Assembly: GCA_949825025.1 (NCBI GenBank)
Contig: OX463780.1
Span: forward strand, 38,730,979-38,794,978
DNA length: 64,000 nt
Direction: 5' to 3'
Source: Siphlonurus alternatus
Taxonomy: Eukaryota; Arthropoda; Insecta; Ephemeroptera; Siphlonuridae
Under the pieces are notes generated by a model, which was given only the letters and a program-made list of their open reading frames with translations, did no database searches and was not told the DNA's origin. How positions within the stretch are numbered: position 1 is the first letter of the stretch; every line of letters starts with the position of its first letter. The position numbers and the translations under genes were made by a program. Shown here piece by piece: positions 11,344 to 24,800 of the stretch.

Positions 11344-14300
11344 ACACTTTTATATACTGTATATATATTTATATAATATATTATGTTATATTTTCTGTTT
11401 CTAAAGAAGTAGGGATATTTTTGTATTGGTTAGTCTGGTAATTAATATAAAATAGTATGTGTAGATTAGCCAAGTGCATGAAGTAATGTAATTGACCTTT
11501 GCTCCTTGACAGCCGGCTCATTGCCTGCTATGGAGATGATACCACCGGTGCTGCCTCCAGCGGAGGGTAACGAGGTTGACAGCGTGCCTCTTGGTGGCAG
11601 CGAGCAGGACGGCATGCAGTGGATGTTGATGCCCGGCGCCAACGGAGAGGTGCACGTGGCGGTGCTCTCTGCTCAGCCCATGGCGGAGGCCGCGACCCGC
11701 CTCATCAGACCCAGCGACGTAGAGTTCTTCCTCTACACCAGGTAGTTCGTAGAAGATAAAGTCGTCTCCATGTATCTATGGTTTGACGTCACGCGATCCT
11801 CCCTACAGCAAAATTTAAAATGTAGCAGCACCAATTTAATTGACTCTTTTCTTTCCAAGGAGTGTCTAAGAATAATTAAAAATGTGTATACCAGAATAAT
11901 TTTAAATGTGTTTTAGTGTTAGAACGATCTAATTGTATATATTAATCAAATAATCTCTTGTAATTTTCATATTGTACTAATAAGTGACAATTTGAAGTTT
12001 GTGTCTAAATATACAATTTGTTAATAATCTAAGAAGTATTAAAAAAAAAAAAGTTTTGCCATATTATCTCAAATTAATCTAAATCAAACTGACGTTCATT
12101 TAGACCCCGACGCGGTTACGAGTTTTCCAAACTCTTCGGGTGTATTGTAATATTCTATGTTAACCCAGAAATTTAAACAAATGATATCAAAGTTGTAAAT
12201 ATTACATAAATTATCAAATTAAACATAATTCAACATTTTTTCCTCCTAAAGTTTAATGCGCTACGAGACTTTTAATTATACTATTTATTGCATGTAACTT
12301 TCAACTTAAAATTAAAAACAACAAGGCATAAATTAATATATAACAAAAACAGATACGTATACAAGTATATAATAGTGTAAATCATTAACAAATTTATTTC
12401 TTCGTTTATTTATATATAATATATATATATATTATATATGTATATATCAATAAACGAAGAATGTCGGGTGGGGAAGGTTTCCTTATTCGCCTTATTGGAT
12501 CTGCATGCGCCAGGCATAAATTTATATTTGCTGTTATTAATATATTGTGTGGGAACATTCACAAAGCACTGTAACCTATTTTATCTTAGTTTTCTAGGTT
12601 AAATCGAAAACCATATTTAGCCCCTGGTTTATTACCATGTTTATTACCATGTGTTGATTTAACCCGGTATAAAAACCTAGGATAAATTGCTTTGTGAATG
12701 CCCCCTACTGAAAATGAGTTTATTAATTAATGCTAATTGCTTAAAATTTTCTCCATTCTACAGAGAAAATTTGAACCACCCTGAGCGCGGGTTCTACAAG
12801 GAATCCTGCAAGCCCACTTTCAAATACTTCTCCCCCAATAGGCTAACTAAGATGCTGATACATGGGTTCGGAGACGGAATCGAATCGTCTCTCATGTACC
12901 CGCTCCTCATCGAAGGTGAGTCAGTCATCATGTAATCACGGAATAAAATGAATTCAATGGATGTAATTACTGTAAATGTACTGTGTTTCTTATAGAATTC
13001 CGTCTCAGAAGTACAAAAAGGTATACATAATAACTATATGCAATCAATTTATATACTGTAAAAAAAAAATAAAAAAATAAAAAGCGTGAAATTAGAGATA
13101 AAATAAAAAAGTTAGAGTATTGATTATAATGTGTACATGAGGAAATTATTGTCACTATTTTTTTTTTCTTCTTGCCACTGAAATGGTTAGGTTCATGATA
13201 GTCACGGTTATGTGCTATCAACTATCGGTTCAAAAAGGAATATTACGAAATTGAAAACTAAGAAAAATATCAGTAAAAAATTTGCTCAGCTTATCGCTGC
13301 CAAAAATAAAATTGTCACTTCTCGTACGTGAATTTAATTTCATGAATAATATTCACACATAATTTTTCTCTAATAATAAGCTATGTGCTTATTGTGCTTA
13401 TTCAATAAATCCTTCAATTAACACTCCCCTTTTCCCCCACAGTGCATGCGTGTAAAAGTGGTATTAAAATATCCATCAGCATGACCATCAGTAACCTTGC
13501 TCAGCTTATCTTCAATACATTTACCTAATTGAATTTGAATGAAATTTCACCTTAAACCTGACATTAACAATGAAAATTACAGTTACCTCATTTTTCTTTT
13601 ATGCTTGTATAATAATTATATATTAACATATACATATGCATGATGCTAATTCTTTTGTTGATTTTACATGATATAATTATTATCATATCGAAAGAATTCA
13701 GACTTTTTGGCACATTTTATATACATGCAGATATTTTATGTGCCTAGTTTACCTGTAAATAATCATTTATAATTATCAGTCGTAATTTGATATGAATTAT
13801 TAAATTGTTCCCACTATAGGCACTAAAAAATAAATTACACTAAATTAAAAAAAAAAAAAAAAATTATAATCTTACATGAAGACAAGTCAGCATACAAATA
13901 TTGCTCACTGAAAAGCCATTAGATTCATTTCATACAATTTAGCATCCCACAGCATACATTTAATTGCAAGCTAGCAAGTTGCTCCAATACTAACTAGTCG
14001 ATCCCTCTCGCAGCATACCTGCAGCGCGAGGACGTGAACGTGTTTGTGGTGGACTGGTCTCGGCTGGCCGGCACCCCGTGGTACAAAGCGGCGGTGGGCA
14101 ACACGCAGTACGTGGGCACGCGGGCGGCGCACCTGCTGGACCACCTCGTCAACTCGACCGGCGCAGACCTCGCGGACGTCCACGTGGTCGGCTTCAGTCT
14201 GGGCTCACACGTGGCGGGCATCACGGGACAGCGCGTCTCCAGAGGAAGGATCGGCCGCATTACTGGTGAGCTTCTGAATATCGAGGACAAGATGTGACCG

Positions 14301-16191
14301 TTTGTCGTATTATAGGAAGACTTGGTGTAGGAAGTTTGGTTGTGTAAATGCAGTCCAGTGAGTTATTCAATAGCCTTTGAAAGATTTTATTACTTTGTCA
14401 TATTATTTTACAAATAAAACTATAATATTAATTATAGACAACGTATTACAATATATTATATCATATATCACATGAGGATATGAGGATATTTATTACTGCA
14501 TGTATTTATACTGTACAATATATTTTCAAATTATTAATGTTGACTTGGATACAAGTAGTAATCCTTATTAAAAATTGGATACTTTATATATGGCTATCAT
14601 ATTTTTAGAATTACACATAAAAATACTGTCAACACACATAATTATGTTAATTTCAGTCTTATAATGTATTCTATATTATATTATGGTAAATAAAGTTCAA
14701 GTAGACCGGGTAGACGTAAAGAAATTCAAATTTAATTGCAAACTTTTAGAAACCCCATTGAAAGGTACATTTCATGAAACCACGTTTTACATCGAAAGGA
14801 CCTCTGGAACAGTGTGGAACGTCATGCAGGACGTAAATCTAAATCTTGCAGGGCTGGACCCGGCAAGCGTGCTGTACGGCAACGCCCCGCTGGACGAGCG
14901 GCTGGACGGCACGGACGCGGAGTACGTGGAGGTGGTGCACACCTCGGGAGGCTACCTCGGCTACAACGACCCCATCGGACAGGTGGATTTCTTCCCCAAC
15001 GGTGGTACCTGGCCACAGCCGGGCTGCTTCATGGACTTCGTGGGTAAGGTCGTGAAGGACTATGAAAGAGCCTTATCACTTTAATAGCAATTAATGCAAA
15101 TCATTATGAGATTAGGAAATTAGGAAGCAAGTAATATTGTACTATACATTAATATATATAAGATATTTTTATCTTATTAGAATTGTTTTTTGAGAGGAGT
15201 GCGTCATATTATACTTCAGCCTATTAAACTCATTAACTGAATGCCAGTAATGTTACACTATTTGGGATCATCAGGTACAGTTAGTAGTGTATAACGTCAC
15301 TTATGATCAACTGAAGACATGAGTGGCAAATGACGTCACGTTTCAGCGGTGTGCAGCCACCGGCGGGCCTACTACTACTTTGCGGAGGCGCTGCACGGCG
15401 AGGCCGGGTTTCGGGCCGTGTCGTGCAGCAGCTTCAGTGACTTCCAGCAGGGCCAGTGCGGCAAGGCGAGGCAGCTTTTCCTGGGCAGCGACGAACTGCC
15501 CGACCTCAACAGGTGGGTGTAAGGGTGCTAATTATTGGAGTCGTGGAGATGAGAGCAACATCTCATTTATGTTATTATTTAGACGGTAAAATTATTTATT
15601 ATTAAAATGTGAAATAATGTTGCAAGTCAAGATCAGGGCTATATGTCATGTATATTTTCACCCTCGTACATATTGCCTTGAGTACTGATGAGCGCGTACA
15701 ATTGAGAGCCTAATGATCAAACGAGGATAAAAGCTATATTCACTCTATGCAGGTTGTTATCAGTGAAATGAGATCAAAATCCAATTTTTATACACCTGTA
15801 ATTGCTTTTATCCTAAGCTACCCCAATTGATCGCCAGATCTTCAACTATCAAAGGTCAAATCAAGAAAAGGTGTCTAATCATCTTATAATACATTTAACT
15901 TAATCTAAAACAATGGACATACATGATTTTCTATACATCCCATTTATTTATACATTAAATACATCCTATTTTTAATATTGTGGTGTGGTGGAAAGAGCTG
16001 TGATGAAATTTACTTGCAAACATAATTGAAGGGTTTGCTTGGTTTTTATATAAACGTTTCAGCAACAATGATCACCTAATGTATTGTTATAAATTTTATA
16101 CACTTGTTTCAGTGCGCGAGGGACTTATTTCCTAGAGACGAACTCCGATGAACCTTATGCGAGAACAGACAGCAGAGCGCGCGAGGAGTGA
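10901..16191 (+). CDS. Lipase A: secreted pancreatic-lipase-family / phospholipase A1-like enzyme
   Basis: Exons 10901-10970, 11513-11741, 12764-12915, 14014-14265, 14852-15043, 15347-15512, 16113-16191. All are GT-AG and sum to 1140 nt, 379 residues. The first exon is a hydrophobic signal peptide (MTVKSSLSLAAAILALTLL). The alpha/beta-hydrolase core has MLIHGFGDG (oxyanion loop), the nucleophile elbow GFSLGSH (Ser about 212), GLDPA (Asp about 237) and CSHRRAYYYFAEA (His about 303), so the triad is complete. The lid between the two cysteines (PGC ... VCSH) is only about 7 residues, as in short-lid phospholipase A1s rather than the roughly 23-residue lid of true pancreatic lipase. I infer phospholipid or galactolipid hydrolysis outside the cell. 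First gene of a three-gene tandem array. AATAAA at 16497. Confidence 0.92.
11742..12763 (+). other. Lipase A intron 2, including a short MITE
   Basis: AT-rich intron without coding sequence. It contains a TATATA palindrome near 12410-12440 and the GGGCATTCACAAAGC-type element at 12551-12703. Confidence 0.7.
12551..12703. repeat. Short MITE, GGGNACATTCACAAAGC ends
   Basis: About 150 bp with inverted ends GGGAACATTCACAAAGCA and TGCTTTGTGAATGCCCC-like sequence; inner blocks (AACCTA...TTCTAGGTTAAATC / GATTTAACCCGG...AAACCTAGG) also mirror. Relatives are at 28535 and, as one end only, near 46850-46915. Confidence 0.75.
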
Positions 16192-16496
16192 CGAGCTGCT
16201 CCAAATAAATCACGTCACCTCATCCTCCATCTCACATTTCTGGGAAGAATCTTCTCGGACATGAAACTTAACTTGTCAAAACAGTCATCTCAAACTTTCT
16301 ATTTAACTTACTATTAAGATAGCATTTTGCTTACAAATTACTCATCTTGTCACCCAATTGTAAAGAACACATCGTCATACTATTTTGATTATTATATTTA
16401 GTGTTAAACAAAACTGTATTTGGCTAATTTATAGAATTTTGTTAATTGTTGACCACATGTTATTGTTACACGGTAATTTTGTTTTCAAAATATTGA

Positions 16497-16502
16497 AATA
16501 AA
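16497..16502 (+). terminator. Polyadenylation signal of lipase A
   Basis: AATAAA about 305 bases past the stop. A second one lies about 30 bases further (TAATAAACC). Confidence 0.6.
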
Positions 16503-17668
16503 TGATAAATCTCCAACCCTGTTTATGATTTAATAAACCTTGTTCGTTATTCAATAATGTTCATGATATACTTCATATTTGTGTTAAATTACTTATGTAT
16601 GTTTTTATAGTTATAGAATTATGAACATTTTAACTGTATTTTATTATTAAGTATTAAATAATATTGAGTAAATAGTAATTATGTGTACAAATTAATGGAC
16701 AAAATTTATATTTTGTAAATTTTGAGATGATTTCATTATGCTCTCAAAAATATAATCAGAACAAATATGTATAGTACGAATAAAAAAATCTTCAAATTAA
16801 TACAATATTTTTACTAAAATAGATAATTTTGTGCTTTTTTTTTTTGTATCTATTAATTCTAATTAATAATATGATATATATATTATTATATATGTAATTT
16901 TTTTCTTTTTCTTTTTTTTTTTTTTTTTAATATCACAAAAACTTCTTTCAATCTTCAAGCTCGTGTCAGCAAGGCTCAATTTTACAAAGTTTTGGCAAAA
17001 AATTCCGACAGTCCTTAATATTCATTATTCAAATACATATTTCATAATTTTATAATACATAAAAGTATGTATAAAGAAGCTGTTTTTTTTTTTTTTTTGT
17101 TTTTTGTTTTTCGTTTTTTGTTTTTTGTTTGTTTTTTTTTTTTTTTTCTTTTTTAAATTTTGGATATCAAATTTGAATTGAGAGAAATAATAAGCTGTTA
17201 AGTGATGATAGGAAAAGAATGCTTTCAGACATCATGATTGAAATTAGTAAATAATTTTTTAGGGGAATGCATAAGATTAATTTTTCTGCTTTATTAAAGT
17301 AAAATTGTCATAATAAATTATTATAGTTCCTATAGCACTGTTGCGTAACTACTAAAGCCAAATATTAGGTCTCAACTCTCAAACCATGGAATAATGAAAC
17401 AACAAGCCTATAGAAAAATTAAATTGATCCAAAACCATGCATGGTTTTACAGAAATAGTATTGATATATAATATACCAATGATAAAAAAAAATAGTCATA
17501 GATACCACTGCTATTGCTCAAAATATACATCTTTCTTACTTTACATTTCTTTGAAAAGCAGAATATTTTATTGTATTTGTTTTTTGCTTCTCAATCTTCA
17601 TTGAATATGTTATATATTACTAATATTAAATTATAGCAAATATATGTTTAAAAATTCCACCAGTTCAC

Positions 17669-17715
<47 letters not shown>

Positions 17716-18823
17716 AAATTTTACTTTGTATGGACTTTCCACACTGAACTTTATCACTGAACTATAGGCATATTATTGTAAGGGAATTTCTTGCATACAA
17801 ATTTCAGAACAAGATAAAATTTCATTATTAAAAAAAGTTGTGTAAAACGTACCGGCTATTTATTATTTACATTAATTGTTTTGGGAAGCAATGATTTTTT
17901 TTTTTTTTTAATTTTTTGTTTTATTATATTTCCCTTGTGGATACAATAACACAGAGGCAGAGAAGATTAAAAAACAGTCTAAAAAGAAATTTCACCTCCT
18001 GAAAGTTGTGTAGTGAGTGAATCCTAACTTGTGAAGACAATACAATATATTGAATATATAAATGAATTATGAACACACAATAAATGTTATGTTTAATTTG
18101 TTTATTTGTTTAATTTGTTTTGTTTGAGAGGAATTCCTCAACGTTATTTTGATTACCAATGCGCTTACGCAGCTTGAAATTTTGTTTTAAATATAATATA
18201 AAATTCCTCTCGGTACCAATAATTATGTAGACATCTTTAAACAAAAGACTTTTTTTTAGATATTGTGATATTTCAAGTGCACTTCGAGATATTTTGAACA
18301 ATATAACTGCATCCCCAAGAGACATGGAGATGTTTGATCTTGAATTTTGGGAGAATTAGCGGGTCCAGCCATGTTCTCAAAAAGTTGATCTTGTCTCCAG
18401 ATTGGTTTTGTCATGCAGTACGTGTGAGTTGTATACTTAGAGCCAGACGAACTTTACTCACTGGAGCTGCGTCTCCGAGAGAGAAATATACTTGCTTTTA
18501 CAATTTTAAGAGAGGTAGGAATAGACTCTAGATTCTATAGTCATTTCAGAAAGATTCAATTCCACCACACTTTCATAGACAGAATGGCAATGCCCTCAAA
18601 CGGAGTAAAGTTCATGCTGTCCATGGCAAAGTGTACATACATTATGTATGTAGAGTAGTGTAGCACTCAGTACAGCATGTTCTTATCATAATACAGGTTT
18701 GATTGACACTTGGTTTTTTCGTTTGGTTATCTAACACACTCTGCATACTTGCACGCCTGCAGCTGGTCCTGCTGAGGTCCGCGACTCCCCCAGCAGTCGA
18801 GCGCCACACTCTCGTCAGTCCAG
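16503..18823. other. Intergenic region, lipase A to B
   Basis: AT-rich with several long poly(T) tracts (about 16912-16930, 17083-17155, 17671-17711, 17894-17909). A short minus-strand open frame at 18110-18325 has no recognisable homology and is probably chance. No gene is supported. Confidence 0.6.
17671..17711. repeat. Poly(T) tract, about 41 bases
   Basis: Uninterrupted T run. It may be the tail of a minus-strand retroposon, but no body is recognisable. Confidence 0.9.
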
Positions 18824-21800
18824 ATGGCGCACCCCACGCAACGTCACGGCACCCTGCTTGTGCTGATGCTGCTCAGCTCTGTTGCAATTCCTCAAGGTGA
18901 GCAATATTATCTACCTGTTGTAAATCATAGCTCTATTGAGTGTCGTATCGGCTTGTTGATGGATTTATGATGTGTTGCAATTAATGATTGCAATAATGCA
19001 ATGTAAATTTGAGATAGAAATTTTCTGATTTTGAACTACGCACTTTAGTACAGCTTTCATATTTATAACTATATATAGTTATTACTTATTACTTAAGAAA
19101 AAATCTCACGCGTACGTACATTTATTGTCTGAAAAACTAAAGAACAACAAAATAGTTTTTTAGCTATAGATACTGTAGAAAGTATATATATTATATCAGT
19201 GACAAAAAATTGCTATGGGAATATGCATTTTTTTTAAAGTGTTATTTTAGTAAAATATCTTCTATTTTGAAATATAGATGATTATTGTTGACATCTATTG
19301 TTGAATTGCAAGTTGTATATAAAACATAAGTTATAAATTTTTATTGTAATAATGCATTGAACAAATAAAAGTGTAAATGTACAAAAACTACAGAAATATA
19401 TTATAAAACACTGTAAATTTCATGCTAATTTTTAAAAATGAATTGCATTGGACAATTTGCATGACATTTTTTTATTGCAGAAATGGGTAGAGGGTACCAA
19501 ATTATGCTACTCTGAATTTTTTCAGTTTTTTTTTTGAGAGCGGGAACTATTTTTAAAAAATTATTGAAAATCAGTTTTATGACGTCACGAGCATTTAGCG
19601 CCTATCCTTTTCTTAAGGACAGACTCCTCGTGACGTCATAAAATCGGCTTTCAATAATTTTTTAAAAATTGTTCCCGGTCTCTAAAAAATCTGAAAAAAT
19701 TCAGGGTGGCATAACTTTGCACCCTCTATCCATTTCTGCAATAAAAAAATGTTATGCAAATTGTCCATTTTCCAAGTCATAATAGAACAATATTGTTAGA
19801 TTGCAACCAGCAACATGGATCTATATAACTATTAATCGAAATCGAGCATTCACCATATCAATTGAGATTCGCACGTTTGCATGGCTTCATAAATGTGCAT
19901 TAACTGTGTAAATATTATAGTGTGACCTGACACGAAACATTACATTCTTCTGCTGAGTTTGTATTTTTTGATGATTTTCAAATCATCGAATTATACTGAC
20001 CCAGAAAATGACAATTGACAAGCGGAGACTCCATGAAAGAAATTGAACGTTTTGGCACCCACCCCGTATTAATATTAATCTGATGTATACATTGCATGTG
20101 GATTGTATAACATAAATATTTAACATCATAATTATTTTGTATGATCAGAAATCATTATTAAAACAAAAACAAAAAAACAAAACAAAAAAAACAAAAAAAC
20201 AAACAATAACAATAATAAAATGAGATGAAAATAACAGAAAACCCAAAACATATAATATTTACATTTTTTATCATAGCTCTATTACGGCTCTAAGGTGGTC
20301 GAACTCTTCTTATCCAAAGTTCAAAAACCTGTACAAAATATATTCAAGATCTACCCATGACTTGCAAATTAATATCCAAAATTTGATATGTAAATTAAAA
20401 CAAAGGCACGGACTCTAAAATTAGACGCGATTATCTTCGGAATAGTAAACAACACGATTGCAGATACAGTACTGTACTGTACATTACATATAAGACAGAT
20501 AACTCAAATAATTAAAAAAATAATAGGTTAGATAGTTTCGTTTGCCATATAAATTATTAAATTTAATACCATTGAGTTCATAACATTAACTTCACCATTA
20601 ACCACAACCAATAAGAACCAATAGATCAATTCACTAAAAATTACAACGTCTATATGATTTTTGATTTAATTTTTTTTTACTATAATAATTAAATTATTAT
20701 CACTAAAAAAAGAAAAATTAATTAATTATAAATTATCCATTGTACCGTTATTAAATGGAAAAAACGTTCATACAAAGCCAGGTGTTATCTGCTGAGATGG
20801 CGGGGAATGTTGTGTAAATTATCTGGCGTCTATTCTGACACTACGCCATGTACCGCCTTCCGCTCGGCCGCGCTTCTGTGTCGCATTTTACACTCGCAAG
20901 TACAGGTAGAGGGTGGCGTATCACCTGCACGCTCATTCATAACACAACAGCGCGCCAAGTCGTACCTGAATGAAATTGATATGAAATAAAATAAAAATAA
21001 TATAGTATTAAGTACTGTATAAATATGGACCTCTATATTGATGTTTGTCTATAATACAGGCTGTTACTGAGAATCACTCAATCAACTGCGGTGATCACTT
21101 TATGCTAATTTGTGTAGAAGATTGTGTATCTTGATCTCAAATTTGTATACATTAGACGCCATGTAGTTTTCTCTACCGCAGTTTTGGCTGAAAAAGAAAA
21201 GAAAAATATTATTAATAATGCTATAATACATAAAATTTTATTTCTTTTGAGCTTATTTTCTTAGTAAAAATAGTAAAACTTTCAAATCTAAATTATATTA
21301 TTTCCTATTAATACACTTTTTTTTTCTGAATTAAATTTGTATGATCTAAAGAGTTTATGTGCTCTATGTATTCCTTTACATAGTAAAACTGCATCGAGAA
21401 CCATATTGTGGAACCAAATAAATATTAATTCAATTGAATTTTATTTTATTGTAATTTTTATGTTATCTATAGTTTATACTTTATACAGTATAATAAATAA
21501 GGTATGTGAATTGTCACGACAGAGACAGCACCTGGTGCCCTGCCCGAGGGACCGAACCTTCCTGAGGAGGTACCCACGGAAATACCTGAGACCCTGAACC
21601 TGATGTCGTGCTTCACGCCGCCCATTAGCTGCCCCAACGAGAATGTCACCTTCTACCTGTACACCAGGTAACGCCGTCAGACGTTATTCGCGGTTTGGTT
21701 TTTAAAATCCTGTAAAGTATGCAGCTTTACATACTAGCACGGAAAACTTTTCGACAATCAATACTGTTTTATAATTATAAACGTTTTATGCATTATATGT

Positions 21801-24800
21801 TCATAATTTTATGCTAAAATATTAATATGAATGCCTCGAATTGACTTCCTTTATTCCTTACAAACGCTGTTATCGTAATTATTTGCAACTATAATATATA
21901 CTCGTATGGTCGCAGGGCCATTGAGAACTCGCCATACCTGCTGGACCTTAGCAACGAGCAGTCCTTAAAGGACGCACCCTTCGTGGAGGGTCGACCGGTG
22001 AAGCTGCTCATCCACGGCTACACGGGCCACCGTGACTTCTCACCGAACACTGAGATACGACCTGGTAGGCTGTGAGACGAGCTAATGGACCGTAGAACGT
22101 TGCTGAATTGTACAATGCCTTTCATATATTATGCCAGATTTCACTGACATGTTTTGAAATGATAAAACTTATCTATAGAGCATATAATTATGATGTATCA
22201 AAAGTTTAGTCTCCAATCATTGACACAATAATTAAAATTAAACCCATGCAATGATGCACAAGCACATGTAGGATTCACTTTTCATCCTTGAGAGCATCTC
22301 GTAAAAAATTAATAATAATCTATTTTAAATCTTCAAGGTACAGAAAATGTATATACCTGCCACTCCCACCCTCCCTCACAAAGGGCCCGATCACCCCCCA
22401 GTCACGTGGTTATTGCAGCGCTGCTGGCGCACGATGAGTACAACGTCATCTCGGTGGACTGGGGCCGCCTCGCCGCGCCACCCTGCTACATCCAGGCCAC
22501 CAGCAACGTGCAGCTGGCCGGCACGTGCACCGCGCAGCTCGTCGACACGCTCGTGAACACACGTGGATTCAAATTACGCAATATTCACGTCATCGGCTTC
22601 AGTCTTGGGGCCCAGGTGGCGGGACAGCTCGCGAGGTTTCTGACAGTGGGGAAGTTGCGTAGGATCACAGGTGGGTTGATAAACAATCGACTGAAAAATA
22701 TTCTATTGTTAAATTAAAAAGTTTATGTATTTTTCAGCTTGTAACAATGATTGATTTAATAACAACTATATTTTTGACTTATATTTATTAAACTTCTTTA
22801 TTATATAAGCATAAATATAAAAATAGAGTATCGACCTCATTTTTTTTATTACAGAAATGGATAGAGCGTGCAAAGTTATGCTACCCTGAAATTTTTCAGA
22901 TTTTTTAGAGCCCGGAAACTATTTTTAAAAAATTATTGAAAGTTCTTTTTGTGACGTCACGAGACGCCGCTCATTAACAAAAAAATATATGACTTGCCGC
23001 CTCGTGACGTAACAAAAAGGACTATCAATAATTTTTTAAAAATAGTTCCCGGTCTCAAAAAAAATCTGAAAAAAATCAGGGTAGCATAACTTTGCACGCT
23101 CTATCCATTTCTGCAATAAAAAAAAAAATGAGTTCGATACTCCATTTATAAATTCATATATAACGCATTTTTATTGTAATTGCAGCAGCAATTTCATTGA
23201 ATGTACAGTTGCACAATTAAATATATTGTATAAGTAGCTGAAGATAAAAAAAAAATGTACCTACCCACTTTTCACTGCAGTTCCGTATCGCTTATTATCT
23301 ATACTATTAAATCAGGCAGTTCCAGTCATAAATAACATGCAAGTTGCTTTACCACGCACAAGGACACTTTTAACTTTCAAAGAGTGTGTCACTGTGGCAG
23401 GCCTGGACCCCGCCATGCCGCTGTTCGCGTCCCTGTCCCGCTCCTCCGTGCTGGACCGCAGCGACGCGGCCTTCGTGGACGTGATGCACACCAACGCCGG
23501 CAACAAAGGCACGTTGACAATTTGAGATCTTTATGCTAGTAGTTTTCTCGAACGTGATTAATTGGATAAGCATAATAATACGTCATGGTATAAATTAATT
23601 AATGAAACGTTTATACGTACACAACAACATAGCAAATTATAATTATATATATACGGTTATATTATATATACTTTGCATTCGTTGAGATCTCCATCAGGCT
23701 CCAGTCCTTACAATTTTAGTTGTTATTTTTTTTACGCAGATGAACGAAATTTTTTGTTACTTATGTTGTGTATAATTATATTTTACTATGTAATACGGAT
23801 TAATATACGAGTATATTTTATTCAATAATATCATTGTAAAAAATGGTGTAATTTAAGTGTATAAATATATAATGTTTCTCAAAAATTATAAATGTATTGC
23901 AGATATATAAGTAAATAAGTATATTTAACAACAATTCTTTAAATTATATAGATGTGTATAAAATGTTAAATCTCAATTCTGATAATCTGCTTTTAAGCAA
24001 GATAATTATACTGTATATTAAATAGGCGTGTTTTTGTTTTGTACAGGCAAGTACGGGCCCAACGGCCACGTGGATTTCTACGTGAATGGCGGTGCTCACC
24101 AGCCGGGCTGCTCGGGTCCGGAGGTCTACGGTACGTGGTGAACATGAAATAAATAGTTACATTGAATTACTCATACTTATGTTATGAATATGTTTTTTTG
24201 TACACATCCACGTGATTTTCTGTTTGCAGACTCGGCGAGCTGCTCGCACGGCCGCGCCCCCATGTACTATGCCGAGTCCATCTCCAGTCCAAGTGGCTTT
24301 TGGGGAAGAGAGTGCAGCAGCTGGATGAGCTACAGAACGGGACTGTGCAGCTGGACCGGCGCCAGACTCGCCATTATGGGGGAGAATGCTGACCCGAAGT
24401 GAGAACGACACACGAAGAAAGCATATTTCAATTGTTTAAAGAATCTCATGAAAGATTAAGAAGTTGAAATATTTCTTTTAATAAATGATAATGAGTTAGG
24501 AAATTATGAGAAAAGAAAAAGTTCATATTGTTCATAAATTTTAAATCATAATATATAATATTATGTAATAGCAGGAGCTTTAAAGAAGTAAATTTGTGAC
24601 GTAATATAATATGCAGCTCTATAATATTATATACAAAGATAAGCAGAAATTCTATATTTATAACGAATATAATTATATTAATATTGGTATACTTTTAATT
24701 TCTGCGTAAAGCCAGCGCCAGGCGTGGATCCAGGGGGGGGGGGAAGCTGGGGGGCTGCAACCTCCACTCCTCCCTGAAATGTTGTATTTAACATGGGCAA

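Noticed and set aside
14044..14290. Several long overlapping open frames on both strands over the lipase A nucleophile exon
   Set aside because: Shadows of the GC-rich exon in other frames; only the frame with GFSLGSH joins neighbouring exons.
18110..18325. 71-codon minus-strand open frame between lipases A and B
   Set aside because: No homology recognised, ordinary AT-rich composition, no splice partners; chance is likely.
20807..20989. GC-richer open block in lipase B intron 1 as an extra exon
   Set aside because: No consistent acceptor-donor pair that keeps the lipase frame, and the paralogues have no such exon.
23509..23520. GT donor at 23513 for the lipase B exon ending near NAGNKG
   Set aside because: Using it shifts the frame in the next exon (loses YGPNGHVDFY); the GC donor keeps it.
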